Part shown: positions 9,620 to 18,222 of the stretch, piece after piece
How the letters are laid out: the number at the start of each line of letters is the position of its first letter
Numbering within the stretch: position 1 is the stretch's first letter
NCBI RefSeq assembly: GCF_031453995.1
Contig: NZ_JAVDPZ010000024.1
Coordinates: 1-64,000 of the forward strand
Direction: 5' to 3'
DNA from: Nitrobacter vulgaris
GTDB taxonomy: Bacteria > Pseudomonadota > Alphaproteobacteria > Rhizobiales > Xanthobacteraceae
Length of the DNA: 64,000 nucleotides
The notes under the pieces: model-generated
Database searches by the model: none
What the model was told of the DNA's origin: nothing
The model's input: only the letters and a program-made list of their open reading frames with translations
Position numbers and translations under genes: made by a program

Positions 9620-9870
9620 TCACTATACGAAGGCGATTAATGACTCTCGCAATAAATGCATGCTTCCGTTATCGAACGATTTGGAAAGGCCTCGTCCCCG
9701 TCGTCCTCGAACCAGCGCCGCGGACGCTCTGTTGATAAGCCCGCTGTTGCGGTAGCGACCGGTCCGTCCGTTGTCTTCAAGTTTCGAGCAGATCAAACCG
9801 TTGTTGCCTATCCTGCTGAACGCTTCGAAGTAGGACAACTTTTTGCGGAAGAGCAGCGGGCGCAAAACGG
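9620..9870 (-). pseudogene. Fragment of a CheR-type hybrid kinase
   Basis: The minus strand reads GRTGRYRNSGLINRASAALV, matching the CheR segment GRTGRYRKTSGLSSERLRRW of the hybrid kinase at 18223-21786. At DNA level 9685-9760 closely matches 20563-20645, including CGTCCCCGTCGTCC. The rest of the gene is gone and the fragment is frameshifted. It is a relic of a second CheB-CheR-kinase. Confidence 0.55.
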
Positions 9871-10455
9871 CAACGCCTGGTCATCAGTTGCAGCAGGCCA
9901 ACGCTTTCGCGTAACGATCTGACGCTGGAAGATTGAGAAGCCTAGTTTCGCAGTAAAAGCCCGATCTCGTGGTTGGGGTGGCATCGTTCAAATTGCCCGT
10001 GTCCAACAGCTATTTTCTGATACTCCGGCGGTCTCGTTTGAGAGGTCATTCACAGCTAGCGTTATAAAAGATCGCGACGACGATTAACAATCTGCCATCG
10101 TGGCGTCCTCGCGATTCCGACCCGCAAGCGCTACTACCAAGACTAGCCGACAAAGGCGTCCCGGGTTGACGGCGAGATGACCCAAACTCAGCATCTCCGC
10201 CATACAGTTGCCAATCCATTCAAATGTATGGAGTGGCTTCGCTGGAGTGGCGAGTGAGATTGCCGAAGCTTGCGTTTAAGAAGCCGGCAAACTCTCTCGG
10301 CGGATCGCGAACTCGCGATGCCGGATTGAACCTGCTGATAACCGTTCTCAATGCCATCGAGTTTCTGCTGATCAACTTCAGGCTGCTGTTCTCGGATTCC
10401 TAAGTCCAGACCCGATACGCGCGCGCGCCGAGCGGGACCAGCGTGCCCGACCGTA
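9871..10455. other. Intergenic, nothing recognised
   Basis: No supported gene. A short stretch at 9950-9980 (GCAGTAAAAGCCCGATCTCG) resembles 22046-22074 (GCAGTAAAGCCCGATCGCG), suggesting a small dispersed repeat. Confidence 0.3.
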
Positions 10456-10480
10456 GGAACGATTCGCCTGAGGGGGAGTT
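10456..10480 (+). promoter_or_regulatory. Possible EcfG-type promoter of the stress operon
   Basis: GGAAC (10456-10460), 16 bases, then AGTT (10477-10480), 33 bp before the DUF3618 gene. The match to GGAAC-N16-cGTT is imperfect in the same base as the site upstream of the catalase fusion. Confidence 0.3.
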
Positions 10481-10512
10481 CGCTTCCAACAATCATAACG
10501 TGGTGGATTACC

Positions 10513-11502
10513 ATGACACGATCCGTTGAGGAATTGAGACGGGAGTCAGAGCGTAACCGGGCCGAGCTCGCGGCGACGGTGGATCGGCTGAGGGAGCAGC
10601 TCACCGACACGGCGGAGGAACTGCGCTACAAGGTGTCGCCGCAAGGGATCAAATCGGAGGTTTCCGATTTCGTCAGCCGCAAAACTCATAGTTGGATTGA
10701 TGAGCTCAAGCAGCGGGCGATGGAAAATCCGATGCAGGCAATCGCTGCTGGGACTGCGGTTGCGGTGCCCGCCCTGCGGCTGGCACGGGGATTTCCACTT
10801 CCTCTCTTGATTATGGGTGCAGGCTTGGTCCTGAGTTCGAAGTCCATGCGCGCCCGGGCAACGGACGCCGCCGCTCCGGCAGCAGAAAAGGTCAAGGAAA
10901 TGGCAGGTGAGACTGCCTCGCGCGTGCGATCGTTCGGTGAGGATGCGATTGACGCGGCGTCCCGGACAGGTCGCGATGTCACCGACAAGCTAAGCGAGGC
11001 TCAAGCTAGGGCGGCCGGAATGGCCGAGGACCTGACCGACCTGGCGGCGCGGTCTACCGACAGAGTGAAAGCTAGCCTGGATATTGCCTCGGAAACCGCG
11101 AAAGCGAAGTTCGAACAGGTTCGCTCCACTGTACGCGACAAGGCTAATGCGGCCCCGGAAACCGCCCAGCAGATGATCGGTGACAACGCCGCCCTGATTG
11201 CCGGTCTGGGAGTTGCGTTCGGCGCGATCATTGCCGCTTCCCTTCCCGCCACTCAGGCTGAAGCCACTGTATTAGGTAAGGCAAGTGTCGGGGTGAAGCG
11301 CACGGCGGGCCAGGCCGTCCAATCCGGATTAGAGGAGGCCAAGGATGCGGTGCTGTCGGCAGCCGATGGCGCCGCCAAGAACCTGTCCCAGGCGGATCTC
11401 GGTAAAACCGCTAGCCACATGACTCGGGAAATGTCTGACAAATTGAAGGAAGCAGCCGACGATATCGTATCCGCGGCGTTCAATCCTGCAAACCCAAGGT
11501 AA
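10513..11502 (+). CDS. DUF3618 domain protein
   Basis: A 329-residue protein with an N-terminal DUF3618 domain (PF12277; residues 2-55, VEELRRESERNRAELAATVD). A membrane hairpin lies at about 75-110 (AIAAGTAVAVPALRLARGFP, LPLLIMGAGLVLSS). It is followed by long Ala-rich amphipathic repeats with many DxA/AxxK patterns and a second TM near 220-245 (AALIAGLGVAFGAIIAASLP). DUF3618 proteins are inner-membrane proteins of unknown function often found with other envelope-stress genes. First gene of a six-gene same-strand run; 5 bp separate it from the next gene. Confidence 0.8.
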   Translation: MTRSVEELRRESERNRAELAATVDRLREQLTDTAEELRYKVSPQGIKSEVSDFVSRKTHSWIDELKQRAMENPMQAIAAGTAVAVPALRLARGFPLPLLIMGAGLVLSSKSMRARATDAAAPAAEKVKEMAGETASRVRSFGEDAIDAASRTGRDVTDKLSEAQARAAGMAEDLTDLAARSTDRVKASLDIASETAKAKFEQVRSTVRDKANAAPETAQQMIGDNAALIAGLGVAFGAIIAASLPATQAEATVLGKASVGVKRTAGQAVQSGLEEAKDAVLSAADGAAKNLSQADLGKTASHMTREMSDKLKEAADDIVSAAFNPANPR

Positions 11503-11507
11503 ACCTC

Positions 11508-12041
11508 ATGAGCGAATTTGATATCCGACAAGCTGTTCCTCAAAAGCAAGACTCGACGTCCTCTCAAAGTCTGAAGGGCGAGATCGCTGATGCAAGCGCC
11601 GAGATCAGTCAACGCGCCCGCGATGCGCTGCGCGCGTCGAAGGACGTGGCGCGTGACAAGTTTAAGGAGGCCTCCGGCGCTGCCGCGGAAGTTGCGGAGG
11701 GAGCCTCGGATCACTTCCGGGATAAAACCCAGGAGCAACAGCGATCCGGAGCCGACATCATCGACCGGCTTGCTGGGAACATTCGGCAAGCAGCCCATGC
11801 ATTCGAAAACGACGCGCCGTTTGCCGCGCGCGGCATCAATTCCAGCGCCGACTACGTGGAAGATGCTGCCGAGAAGATTCGCAATGGCACCTTCCGAGAT
11901 CTCGTTGACGGGGCCTCCGATTTCGCAAAGCGGCAACCGGCTGCCTTCCTCGGACTGTCGGTGCTTGCGGGCTTCGCAGCCGTGCGTTTCTTTAGAGCGT
12001 CGGAAAAACATACCGCGTCATCCCAACAGGAGGACGTGTGA
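11508..12041 (+). CDS. Helical membrane-associated protein of the stress operon
   Basis: A 177-residue protein: amphipathic Ala/Glu/Lys-rich helices (DASAEISQRARDALRASKDV) and one C-terminal hydrophobic segment (PAAFLGLSVLAGFAAVRFF, about 145-163). It looks like the nutrient-deprivation-induced/ElaB-type tail-anchored proteins, but I cannot name the family. Its stop (TGA 12039-12041) shares a base with the next start (TGATG), so translation is likely coupled. Confidence 0.75.
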   Translation: MSEFDIRQAVPQKQDSTSSQSLKGEIADASAEISQRARDALRASKDVARDKFKEASGAAAEVAEGASDHFRDKTQEQQRSGADIIDRLAGNIRQAAHAFENDAPFAARGINSSADYVEDAAEKIRNGTFRDLVDGASDFAKRQPAAFLGLSVLAGFAAVRFFRASEKHTASSQQEDV

Positions 12042-12436
12042 TGAGTACACGATCCGATTTTGGGACAATCTCAACCCTGCTCAGCGATGCACTTTCGCAA
12101 TTCGCGAAGCTTTTTCAGAACGAGGTCGATCTCGCTAAGGCCGAGCTCGCCGAGAAGGTCCAGCGTGTCGGTTGGGCAGTCGGTTTTTTGGCGGGCGGAG
12201 CGGTGCTCGTCATTCCCGCGCTTGTCATGGCCCTGTTTGCGCTGTCGGCTGCCTTAATGGCGGCCGGCTGGTCGCCGGCGATTTCCTACCTCGTCTGCGC
12301 AGTCGGTGCCGCAGCGGTTGCCAGCGCGCTGTTTGCCGTTGGCATGAACCGGCTGGATGCGCGCAACTTGGCACCTCGAGAAACGATAAGTCAGCTCGAG
12401 AAAGACAAAGTCACCGTAAAGGACATGGTGCGATGA
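12041..12436 (+). CDS. Phage-holin-3_6-type membrane protein (PF07332)
   Basis: 131 residues. An amphipathic N terminus (LLSDALSQFAKLFQNEVDLA, then KAELAEKVQR) precedes two TM helices (VGFLAGGAVLVIPALVMALF; SYLVCAVGAAAVASALFAVG). This pattern is the 'phage holin family' protein common in bacterial stress operons, where no lysis role is established. ATG at 12041 has AGGAGG 7 nt upstream and overlaps the previous stop. Its own stop overlaps the next start by 4 bp (ATGA). Confidence 0.8.
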   Translation: MSTRSDFGTISTLLSDALSQFAKLFQNEVDLAKAELAEKVQRVGWAVGFLAGGAVLVIPALVMALFALSAALMAAGWSPAISYLVCAVGAAAVASALFAVGMNRLDARNLAPRETISQLEKDKVTVKDMVR

Positions 12437-13131
12437 GTAATTTTTTGGACAATCTGAAGGAAGCCGTTGGCGAAAACCCGCTTTCTGCCGCGCTGATCGG
12501 CGGTGGCGCACTTTGGCTGTTGTTTGGTAACGAGACGCTGAAAAGCGCGGCAGCTTCGGTCAGTGCGGCCACCGCACGGCCTCTAGCCGATATCAGGACC
12601 AATCTGCGGTCGAGCGCGCCCGATTTCGCTAACAGTCCGCAGACCGCTCCGGAAATGGAACATCGATCGCTGCATGATGGCCATACGTTGAGTGAGATAA
12701 CGAGCGCCGCATCGGGCGCCGCGAACGCGATTAAAGATCGGCTCGGAGAAGGGGCGACTTACGCGCGAGAGAGTTTCAGCAAGGCAGCCGAAGTGCTTCC
12801 CCCAAAGGAGACCATCGCGAAGGTCCAATCCTCCATTTCCAGTCTGATCGAGAGACAGCCGCTGGTGCTGGGGGCCGTAGGTCTGGCGGTCGGCGTTGCC
12901 GTCGCGAGTGCGTTCACCGCGTCGGATCTTGAAAATGAATGGATCGGAGAAGTTAGTGACCGCGTCAAAGAGGACATGGAAGCACGTGCTGGATCCGTCT
13001 CCTACAGCGTCCGGGAGGCCTCCGACACGCTAAAGGCCACATTTCGCGACATCGGATCGGAAGCCGCAGAACGGCTGCAGGAGACCGGCCGCAACGTAAT
13101 GGATGCAGCTCGTCAGAAGGCGAGCGCATAA
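12433..13131 (+). CDS. Helical membrane protein of the stress operon
   Basis: 232 residues starting MSNFLDNLKEAVGENPLSAA. One hydrophobic segment is near the N terminus (LIGGGALWLLFG), followed by a central disordered part, a second TM (PLVLGAVGLAVGVAVASAFT, about 150-170), then a helical tail (EAAERLQETGRNVMDAARQK). It resembles the other Ala-rich proteins here and probably arose from the same kind of ancestor. ATGA overlap with the holin-type gene sets the start; a longer frame from 12172 has no support. Confidence 0.75.
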   Translation: MSNFLDNLKEAVGENPLSAALIGGGALWLLFGNETLKSAAASVSAATARPLADIRTNLRSSAPDFANSPQTAPEMEHRSLHDGHTLSEITSAASGAANAIKDRLGEGATYARESFSKAAEVLPPKETIAKVQSSISSLIERQPLVLGAVGLAVGVAVASAFTASDLENEWIGEVSDRVKEDMEARAGSVSYSVREASDTLKATFRDIGSEAAERLQETGRNVMDAARQKASA

Positions 13132-13211
13132 CTCCCACCACCTCGAACTGCGAAGGCGCGTCTTCGCACAGGTGGCCGGAAAAGGAAGTCCGTATTTTAA
13201 CCGAGGAAGCC

Positions 13212-13669
13212 ATGAGCCGTGGAACGACATCACTGACTGCGCTGCTCGGACTGCTCGCGATCGGCGGCTATCAGAACAAGGACAAGCTGGCGGAGATGCT
13301 CAGCGGAGCCGGCAACCATACTGGCGGGCAGAAGCCTCAAGCCGGGTTGGGCGGCTTATCGGCAACCTATCCAACATGATCAGCGGCGTCGGCCTGGGCG
13401 GTCTTCTGAACGGCGGGCTCGGAGAGCTCGTCGAACGCTTCAAGCAAAACGGCCAAGGGGAGGCCGCGCAATCCTGGGTCGATGAGGGTCCCAATGAGGA
13501 CATCTCGCCGCCGCAGCTGAAGCAGGCAATCGGGCCGGATATCGTGGCTGCGTTGGAGCAGCAGACCGGCCTTTCGCAGGACGAACTGGTTGCGCGGCTT
13601 TCACGAGAGCTTCCGACCGCCGTGGACAAATACACGCCGGGCGGCCGTTTGCCCGATAGGAATGCCTAA
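13212..13669 (+). pseudogene. yidB: YidB family protein (DUF937), frameshifted
   Basis: The frame from ATG 13212 reads MSRGTTSLTALLGLLAIGGY, the usual YidB start, and stops at 13371 after a Gly-rich stretch. The conserved rest (GLGGLLNGGLGELVERFKQN ... QLKQAIGPDIVAALEQQTGL ... SRELPTAVDKYTPGGRLP) lies in another frame to 13669. One missing base near 13360, at GGCGGCTTATCGG where GGCGGCCTTATCGG is expected, would restore a single 150-residue YidB. A ribosome site (GAGGAAGCC) precedes the ATG. YidB function is unknown. Confidence 0.75.
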
Positions 13670-13693
13670 ACCTTTTATACGGGAGATGCCAAG

Positions 13694-13954
13694 ATGAGTG
13701 TGTTATGGACGATCGTTATTGGCTTTGTAGCTGGGGTTATTGCTAAGTTCGTCATGCCTGGCGACAACGAACCCTCGGGATTCATCCTCACCACCATCTT
13801 AGGTATCGTGGGGGCCTTCGTTGCGACGTATCTCGGGCAGTCGCTCGGATGGTACCGCGTTGGCGAGGGTGCCGGCCTTTTCGGCGCGATCGTCGGCGCA
13901 GTTATTGTCTTGCTCATTTACGGGTTCGTCGCTGGCAGGCGTAGAGCCGTTTGA
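13694..13954 (+). CDS. GlsB/YeaQ/YmgE family stress-response membrane protein
   Basis: 86 residues, Transgly_assoc family (PF04226), a small three-TM inner-membrane protein: LWTIVIGFVAGVIAKFVMPG, then GFILTTILGIVGAFVATYLG, then GLFGAIVGAVIVLLIYGFVA. The family includes GlsB, an asp23-associated membrane anchor; its role in proteobacteria is tied to envelope stress by expression data only. Last gene of the 10.5-14 kb run, 24 bp after yidB, with GGGAGATGCCAAG as ribosome site. Confidence 0.88.
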   Translation: MSVLWTIVIGFVAGVIAKFVMPGDNEPSGFILTTILGIVGAFVATYLGQSLGWYRVGEGAGLFGAIVGAVIVLLIYGFVAGRRRAV

Positions 13955-14464
13955 AGGGCGCTTCCGAACAACGTCGGGCCGACTCAATCATCTCGGACTG
14001 TCAATGAGCGTAAGCTGCCAAGCAAAGCATAGCCGTAGCTCACCCCAGCTAGTCGCACGGGTTCTTAAACTCGGAGAGACAGTGTCATCAGCGCGAGGCG
14101 ATTCCCTCATCGGGAGGCAGGCGGAAAAGTTGCAAATGATCACGTCTGCATCGCTGCAGCTCTCGTTCGGATGGGCCAGCACGCCGGCGCCCATATCGAT
14201 TATTATCAACTCGATTAGCATTTTTTAACGAGAAACGATGAGATGATGCGATGCGGCCGCGATTGTGGGGATCGCCCAAGGATGGACTGGCAGGGGGCCC
14301 GTCTCCGAGCTGATGGAGGCGGCGGACAGCGAATGCATGTGCTCGAACGATCTATCGTCCGATGGCATCAAGGAGGGGTTGATGCGGATCGAGGCGAGGC
14401 CGGGGCGCGAGGTCGCGCGGCACCGGTCTGCTTGCCGAAGTCGGGAGTTAGTTTGCCCTTAACA
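13955..14464. other. Intergenic, no supported gene
   Basis: Short frames on both strands have no ribosome sites or family resemblance. It lies between the end of the stress operon and the 3' end of the DUF1989 gene. Confidence 0.35.
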
Positions 14465-15067
14465 TTAGGTCTTGGCCCATCGCTCCACGAGATATGCGAT
14501 CGGCTTGAAAGCGTGATTGTTTGATTGCAGCGCCGAGCAAGCTGTCAATCCAACTACGAGATCCATCTCCGCGCGGAATTTAATAAAGTCAGCGGGGCGA
14601 CTGAGGGGAGCTTCAACGGTGAAAACGCCGGTCGCCGGGTGGATCACGACGTTCATGAAACAGTTGAACGCGATCGGAATTTGATCGGGACCTACGCCGA
14701 AAGGAGCTAACGCGACCTCAAGATTTCCGAAGCAGCCTTGATGCGGATTTTCGTCCCGATAGATGATCTTAAACGTCTCTCGGGAGCAGGGTGTCAGAAG
14801 GAAATCATGTCGGCCGACCTTGTCCTCGACAATCCGTAGCATGATGTTACTGCGGTTTGAGTAGATGGCGTCACCAGTGGTGAGGTAGAGTTTACTCGCA
14901 TAGTCGAGACTTCTACCGGACGAAATTGCCTCGCGCACATCAGCGGCGCTGAAGGCGACAAGATCCGAAACCTGCTCTCCTCTGGGATCAATGACTGTAA
15001 GGGAGTCGCCCTTCTCCAACCGAAAAGCTGTTCCGGAGCGCGGCGGAATGGTTATGGGTTGTTTCAT
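14465..15067 (-). CDS. DUF1989 / urea-carboxylase-associated family protein
   Basis: 200 residues of the DUF1989 family (PF09347), whose members sit beside urea carboxylase, allophanate hydrolase or riboswitch-controlled guanidine genes. Visible signatures: PPRSGTAFRLEKGDSLTVID, GEQVSDLVAF, TPCSRETF, IPIAFNCFMNVVI and a late LVVGLTACSA with the family's conserved Cys. ATG at 15067 forms an ATGA overlap with the stop of the upstream gene, so the two are co-translated. No catalytic mechanism is established for the family. Confidence 0.82.
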   Translation of the reverse strand: MKQPITIPPRSGTAFRLEKGDSLTVIDPRGEQVSDLVAFSAADVREAISSGRSLDYASKLYLTTGDAIYSNRSNIMLRIVEDKVGRHDFLLTPCSRETFKIIYRDENPHQGCFGNLEVALAPFGVGPDQIPIAFNCFMNVVIHPATGVFTVEAPLSRPADFIKFRAEMDLVVGLTACSALQSNNHAFKPIAYLVERWAKT

Positions 15068-15732
15068 ACGCGTCCAACCGGTTTGAAAGGACAGACCCAT
15101 CCCGATTCAGGAACATTGCGGCCACTGTATTGGCGCGCTTCGGAAGTCGTGCCGTGCCTTGCAAGCATAGGATTCGGCGATCCCGCCAGCGCAATGTCCC
15201 GCTCAATTATCATTGCGCGCATTCGTTCGTACCGTCCCTGTTGCCGCAGTTGCTCGAACTGGTCATGAAGATTGAACACCAGCACCGGACGTTTAAAACG
15301 GCGTGCAGGCCGGCTGGCGCGAGGATTTAGTCCAACTATAAAGAAAGCTTCCTCCCCGAAACTCAACGAAAAATGGGGGTTCGCCGGATCGCTGCTAACA
15401 CGTGCATCATGCAGCTCACCGAGCCACGTATCCTTATTGGTGAGACTTTCTGCACGTGCCCAGAGGAATTTCTCAAACATCTCTTCGTCGAGATCAATGG
15501 GACCTTCGAAGATGACGGCAAAACTGTAAAAAAGAGCTCGATTTCTTCGATAGGACTGCACAATTCGAGTGATGCCGTCGTAAATGCGCCTATCGTCCCA
15601 ATTGGATCTTATATCACGGGCGACCAGCAGCTCGAGCTTTCCTTTAGCCAGGGCGGATTTTGCGCCGACGCAAGGGAACTCAGCTTGTTGGACCAGATTG
15701 CGGAAACTATCGGCTAGACTGGGCGACATCAT
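15064..15732 (-). CDS. YqcI/YcgG family heme-dependent N-hydroxylase-like protein (GntA-like)
   Basis: 222 residues of the YqcI/YcgG family (PF08892), now associated with GntA, the heme enzyme that N-hydroxylates a guanidino amino acid in guanitoxin synthesis. The C-terminal motif QYSGRNVPESGWVCPFKP is the family hallmark; SLSFGEEAFFIVGLNPRASR is the other conserved block. Its partner is DUF1989, joined by a 4-bp stop/start overlap, which suggests both act on one urea- or guanidine-type metabolite. That link is inference. No other guanitoxin genes are nearby. Confidence 0.78.
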   Translation of the reverse strand: MMSPSLADSFRNLVQQAEFPCVGAKSALAKGKLELLVARDIRSNWDDRRIYDGITRIVQSYRRNRALFYSFAVIFEGPIDLDEEMFEKFLWARAESLTNKDTWLGELHDARVSSDPANPHFSLSFGEEAFFIVGLNPRASRPARRFKRPVLVFNLHDQFEQLRQQGRYERMRAMIIERDIALAGSPNPMLARHGTTSEARQYSGRNVPESGWVCPFKPVGRV

Positions 15733-15845
15733 CGGTGCTCCGTATTAAGTGCGCACTAACGAAGTACGTTCGATTACGTGCCAGGCTGTGAATTGTTTTC
15801 TTCACGGGAACTAATGGAGCGTTGTCGAGCCATGGTCACTGAGAA

Positions 15846-16193
15846 ATGCTCCTCGATCCAGTCGCGGCCGGTTCCCCGTTATTCGATCGCGCGACGATCG
15901 AGCGGCTTATCGCGCAGTGCATTCAGCCGGCGGGAGAGAAAGCGGGCCTTCGTCTCTGGCAGGAATACAACCCCGCGCATCGCTACGCGATTGGGGCTGA
16001 CACCAAAAAAGGCAACGGCAACGACCATAGCACATCCGTCCTCATAGACTTCTCGACGATGCCCGGCGCGGCAGGTCGGGCCCTCCGCGAACAACTCATC
16101 CCCGCGGACAGCCCGCGATTTTCACGAAAGGCCGACTTGTTCGGTTCTTCCCATATCGCCTCCGAGAACAGTAGCGGGAACGGGGAACGGTGA
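15846..16193 (+). pseudogene. Fragment of a phage large terminase (nuclease domain)
   Basis: The frame reads GSPLFDRATIERLIAQC ... YNPAHRYAIGADTKKGNGND ... TSVLIDF, the RNase-H-like nuclease region of large terminases, with the GAD acidic motif. The ATPase half is missing, and the frame ends at ENSSGNGER, where the family would continue. It is not the same family as the terminase at 53503. A relic of a lost prophage. Confidence 0.5.
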
Positions 16194-16394
16194 GGCAGAT
16201 ATAAGCGATCATAACTCTCGGCGACAAGGCATGCAGGAAAAAGTGAACCTCTCACAAACTTAGGAACGAACGGACCGTTTGGCTCTTCAACAGTCAAGCG
16301 CTGCGGCGTCCGGCCTCACGCTCACATCGACTCCAGCATCGAAGCCCCTCATTGCTGCCATGACGGCGGCAGCAGGGTATTGAGAGAGATTATC

Positions 16395-17342
16395 ATGTCA
16401 CCCACCCGCTCACCCAATTTTGAGACTGTCGTATCTGATCGCGATCCACCACAGATGAGTCCAACGTCGGCAACGGATGATGTCCGAACGGTTGTATTGA
16501 ACCAAGTGTCGTGGGGAGCGGTAATAGTCGGCTCCATTGTGGGGCTAGTGGCTCAAGTGATTCTCAACATGGTCGGCCTCGGCATCGGGCTATCCACTGT
16601 CGATGCAGTCGCTGGCGACAGTCCTAGCGCCAGTTCCTTATCGCTTGGCGCAGGCCTTTGGTGGGTCATTTCTGGAATCGTCGCGGCCGGTATCGGTGGT
16701 TACCTAGCTGGCCGACTATCCGGAAAGCCGTCATCGTCCACTACGGCATACCACGGCCTGGCTTCCTGGGCCCTCTCAACGCTGGTCCTGGTTTACCTGG
16801 TCTCGTCAGCAGGAAGTAGCTTGGTTGGTGGCTCGCTTAGCACTGTATCTAATGCGATGAGCGGAGCCGGAAATGCAATCGGCAGTGCAGTCCAGACCGC
16901 CGCGCAGACGGCTGCTCCGTCTTTGAACAATGTGAACGATCCAATGACGAGAATCGAAAGTCAGATTCGAAGCGCATCAGGTGGTCAAGACCCTGCTGCA
17001 CTCCGTGATGCGGCAGCCTCCTCAATACGTGCCGCACTTTCAGGCGATCCCGCTGAGCAAGCCGCCGCCGCCGACAAGGCCGCTGAAGCTCTGGCAAAAG
17101 CCCAGAATATTCCGGTCGACCAGGCACGTTCGCAGGTTGCTCAGTATCAGCAGCAGTACAAGGAAACTGTGGCGAAGGCGAAGTTGCAGGCGAAGCAAGC
17201 CGCCGATGCAACAGCCAAAACGGTATCGCGCGGGGCACTTTTTGGTGCACTCGCCCTGATGCTCGGAGCACTCGCGGCATTTGTGGCCGGCAAGGCGAGT
17301 GCGGTTAATCCGACCGTAACTGGAGGGCGACACTTCGGTTGA
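16395..17342 (+). CDS. Four-TM membrane protein with a helical soluble insert
   Basis: 315 residues, family unknown to me beyond resemblance to rhizobial 'PhnA-like' membrane proteins (a label without functional basis). Hydrophobic segments at about residues 44-66, 88-112, 122-142 and at the C terminus (ALFGALALMLGALAAFVAGK). Between the third and fourth, residues about 150-280 form an Ala/Gln-rich helical region (DPAEQAAAADKAAEALAKAQ) that looks like a coiled coil. ATG at 16395 fits better than the TTG at 16380. Confidence 0.65.
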   Translation: MSPTRSPNFETVVSDRDPPQMSPTSATDDVRTVVLNQVSWGAVIVGSIVGLVAQVILNMVGLGIGLSTVDAVAGDSPSASSLSLGAGLWWVISGIVAAGIGGYLAGRLSGKPSSSTTAYHGLASWALSTLVLVYLVSSAGSSLVGGSLSTVSNAMSGAGNAIGSAVQTAAQTAAPSLNNVNDPMTRIESQIRSASGGQDPAALRDAAASSIRAALSGDPAEQAAAADKAAEALAKAQNIPVDQARSQVAQYQQQYKETVAKAKLQAKQAADATAKTVSRGALFGALALMLGALAAFVAGKASAVNPTVTGGRHFG

Positions 17343-17825
17343 AAATCTACTGTGGTTGTGGCCGGCAACAACTCAAGAGAGACAGCGTGAGTCCCCGTGC
17401 TCTCGCTGTCCGCCGGAACGAAAGCCGGCGAAGATGTCTTCCCTGCAAAACTGAAAGACTACGAATGCCTTTTTGATGTTAAGGCTGAATTGTATCGACC
17501 GACTCCGCGGGCGGCCCTGCGGGATGGACGCATGGCCGCGCAAGCCTTAAGCCGTCTGACCGCCTCAGGCTGCGAAGAACAGGCCGTCGCCGGGCAATTT
17601 AAGCTCGAGCGGACCTGTTGAGTGTGCGGGTCTTACAGGTCACCGCCGCGTGGAACGTGGTCTATCTGACATCATGCTTGGATGTCCCAGCAATGACCGC
17701 CGCTTACTCTGGTAACTGCGGCCGGAACAATGTCGATGCGATCAGCCGGTCTCGTTTCGACGAGCGCAGACGCGGCAGCGCGGCTAGAATCACAATCTAT
17801 AATCGCGTGTAACCTGTCTCGCAGC
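17343..17825. other. Intergenic, no supported gene
   Basis: Convergent interval between the membrane protein and the response regulator. Short plus-strand frames here lack ribosome sites and recognisable domains. Confidence 0.35.
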
Positions 17826-18215
17826 TCAGGAACCAGCTTGCGATCGACCGACTTCACTGACCAACAGACGAACCTGTTCTTCTAACTCAGTCGGCGTAAA
17901 CGGCTTGGTGAGCCGCCGCTTCTCGCGAAGCGCCGGGGGCAGCGCCCAATCTCCATAGCCACTTGCAAGGATAAATGGCACTCCTCGCGCAATGAGCTCT
18001 TCGGCGACGGGGTAAACTTTGCCACCTCGAATGGTGACATCGAGAATCGCGATATCAAAGCCGCCATCCCTGGCTGTTTGCAGCGCGGTCTCTAATTTGG
18101 CAATCGGGCCTACAATCTGACACCCCATCTCGGCAAGAATTTCCTCAACGAGGATTGCGATGAGTGTCTCGTCCTCAACGACAAGAACGCGGCATCCTGT
18201 CACGTCGCTCTGCAT
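17826..18215 (-). CDS. Single-domain response regulator
   Basis: 129-residue CheY-like receiver without an output domain. Acidic pocket E14/D15 (VVEDE), phosphoacceptor D59 (AILDVTI), switch region A84/S85 (ILASGYG) and K104 (TKPFTP) are all present. It starts 7 bp after the stop of the hybrid kinase, so the two are an operon and this is the likely phosphoryl acceptor. Receivers of this type commonly accompany HWE kinases in rhizobia. Confidence 0.88.
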   Translation of the reverse strand: MQSDVTGCRVLVVEDETLIAILVEEILAEMGCQIVGPIAKLETALQTARDGGFDIAILDVTIRGGKVYPVAEELIARGVPFILASGYGDWALPPALREKRRLTKPFTPTELEEQVRLLVSEVGRSQAGS

Positions 18216-18222
18216 AATGTAC

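Noticed and set aside
12041..12436. Holin-type gene as a sign of prophage
   Set aside because: Its neighbours are stress genes with overlapping starts and stops, not phage genes.
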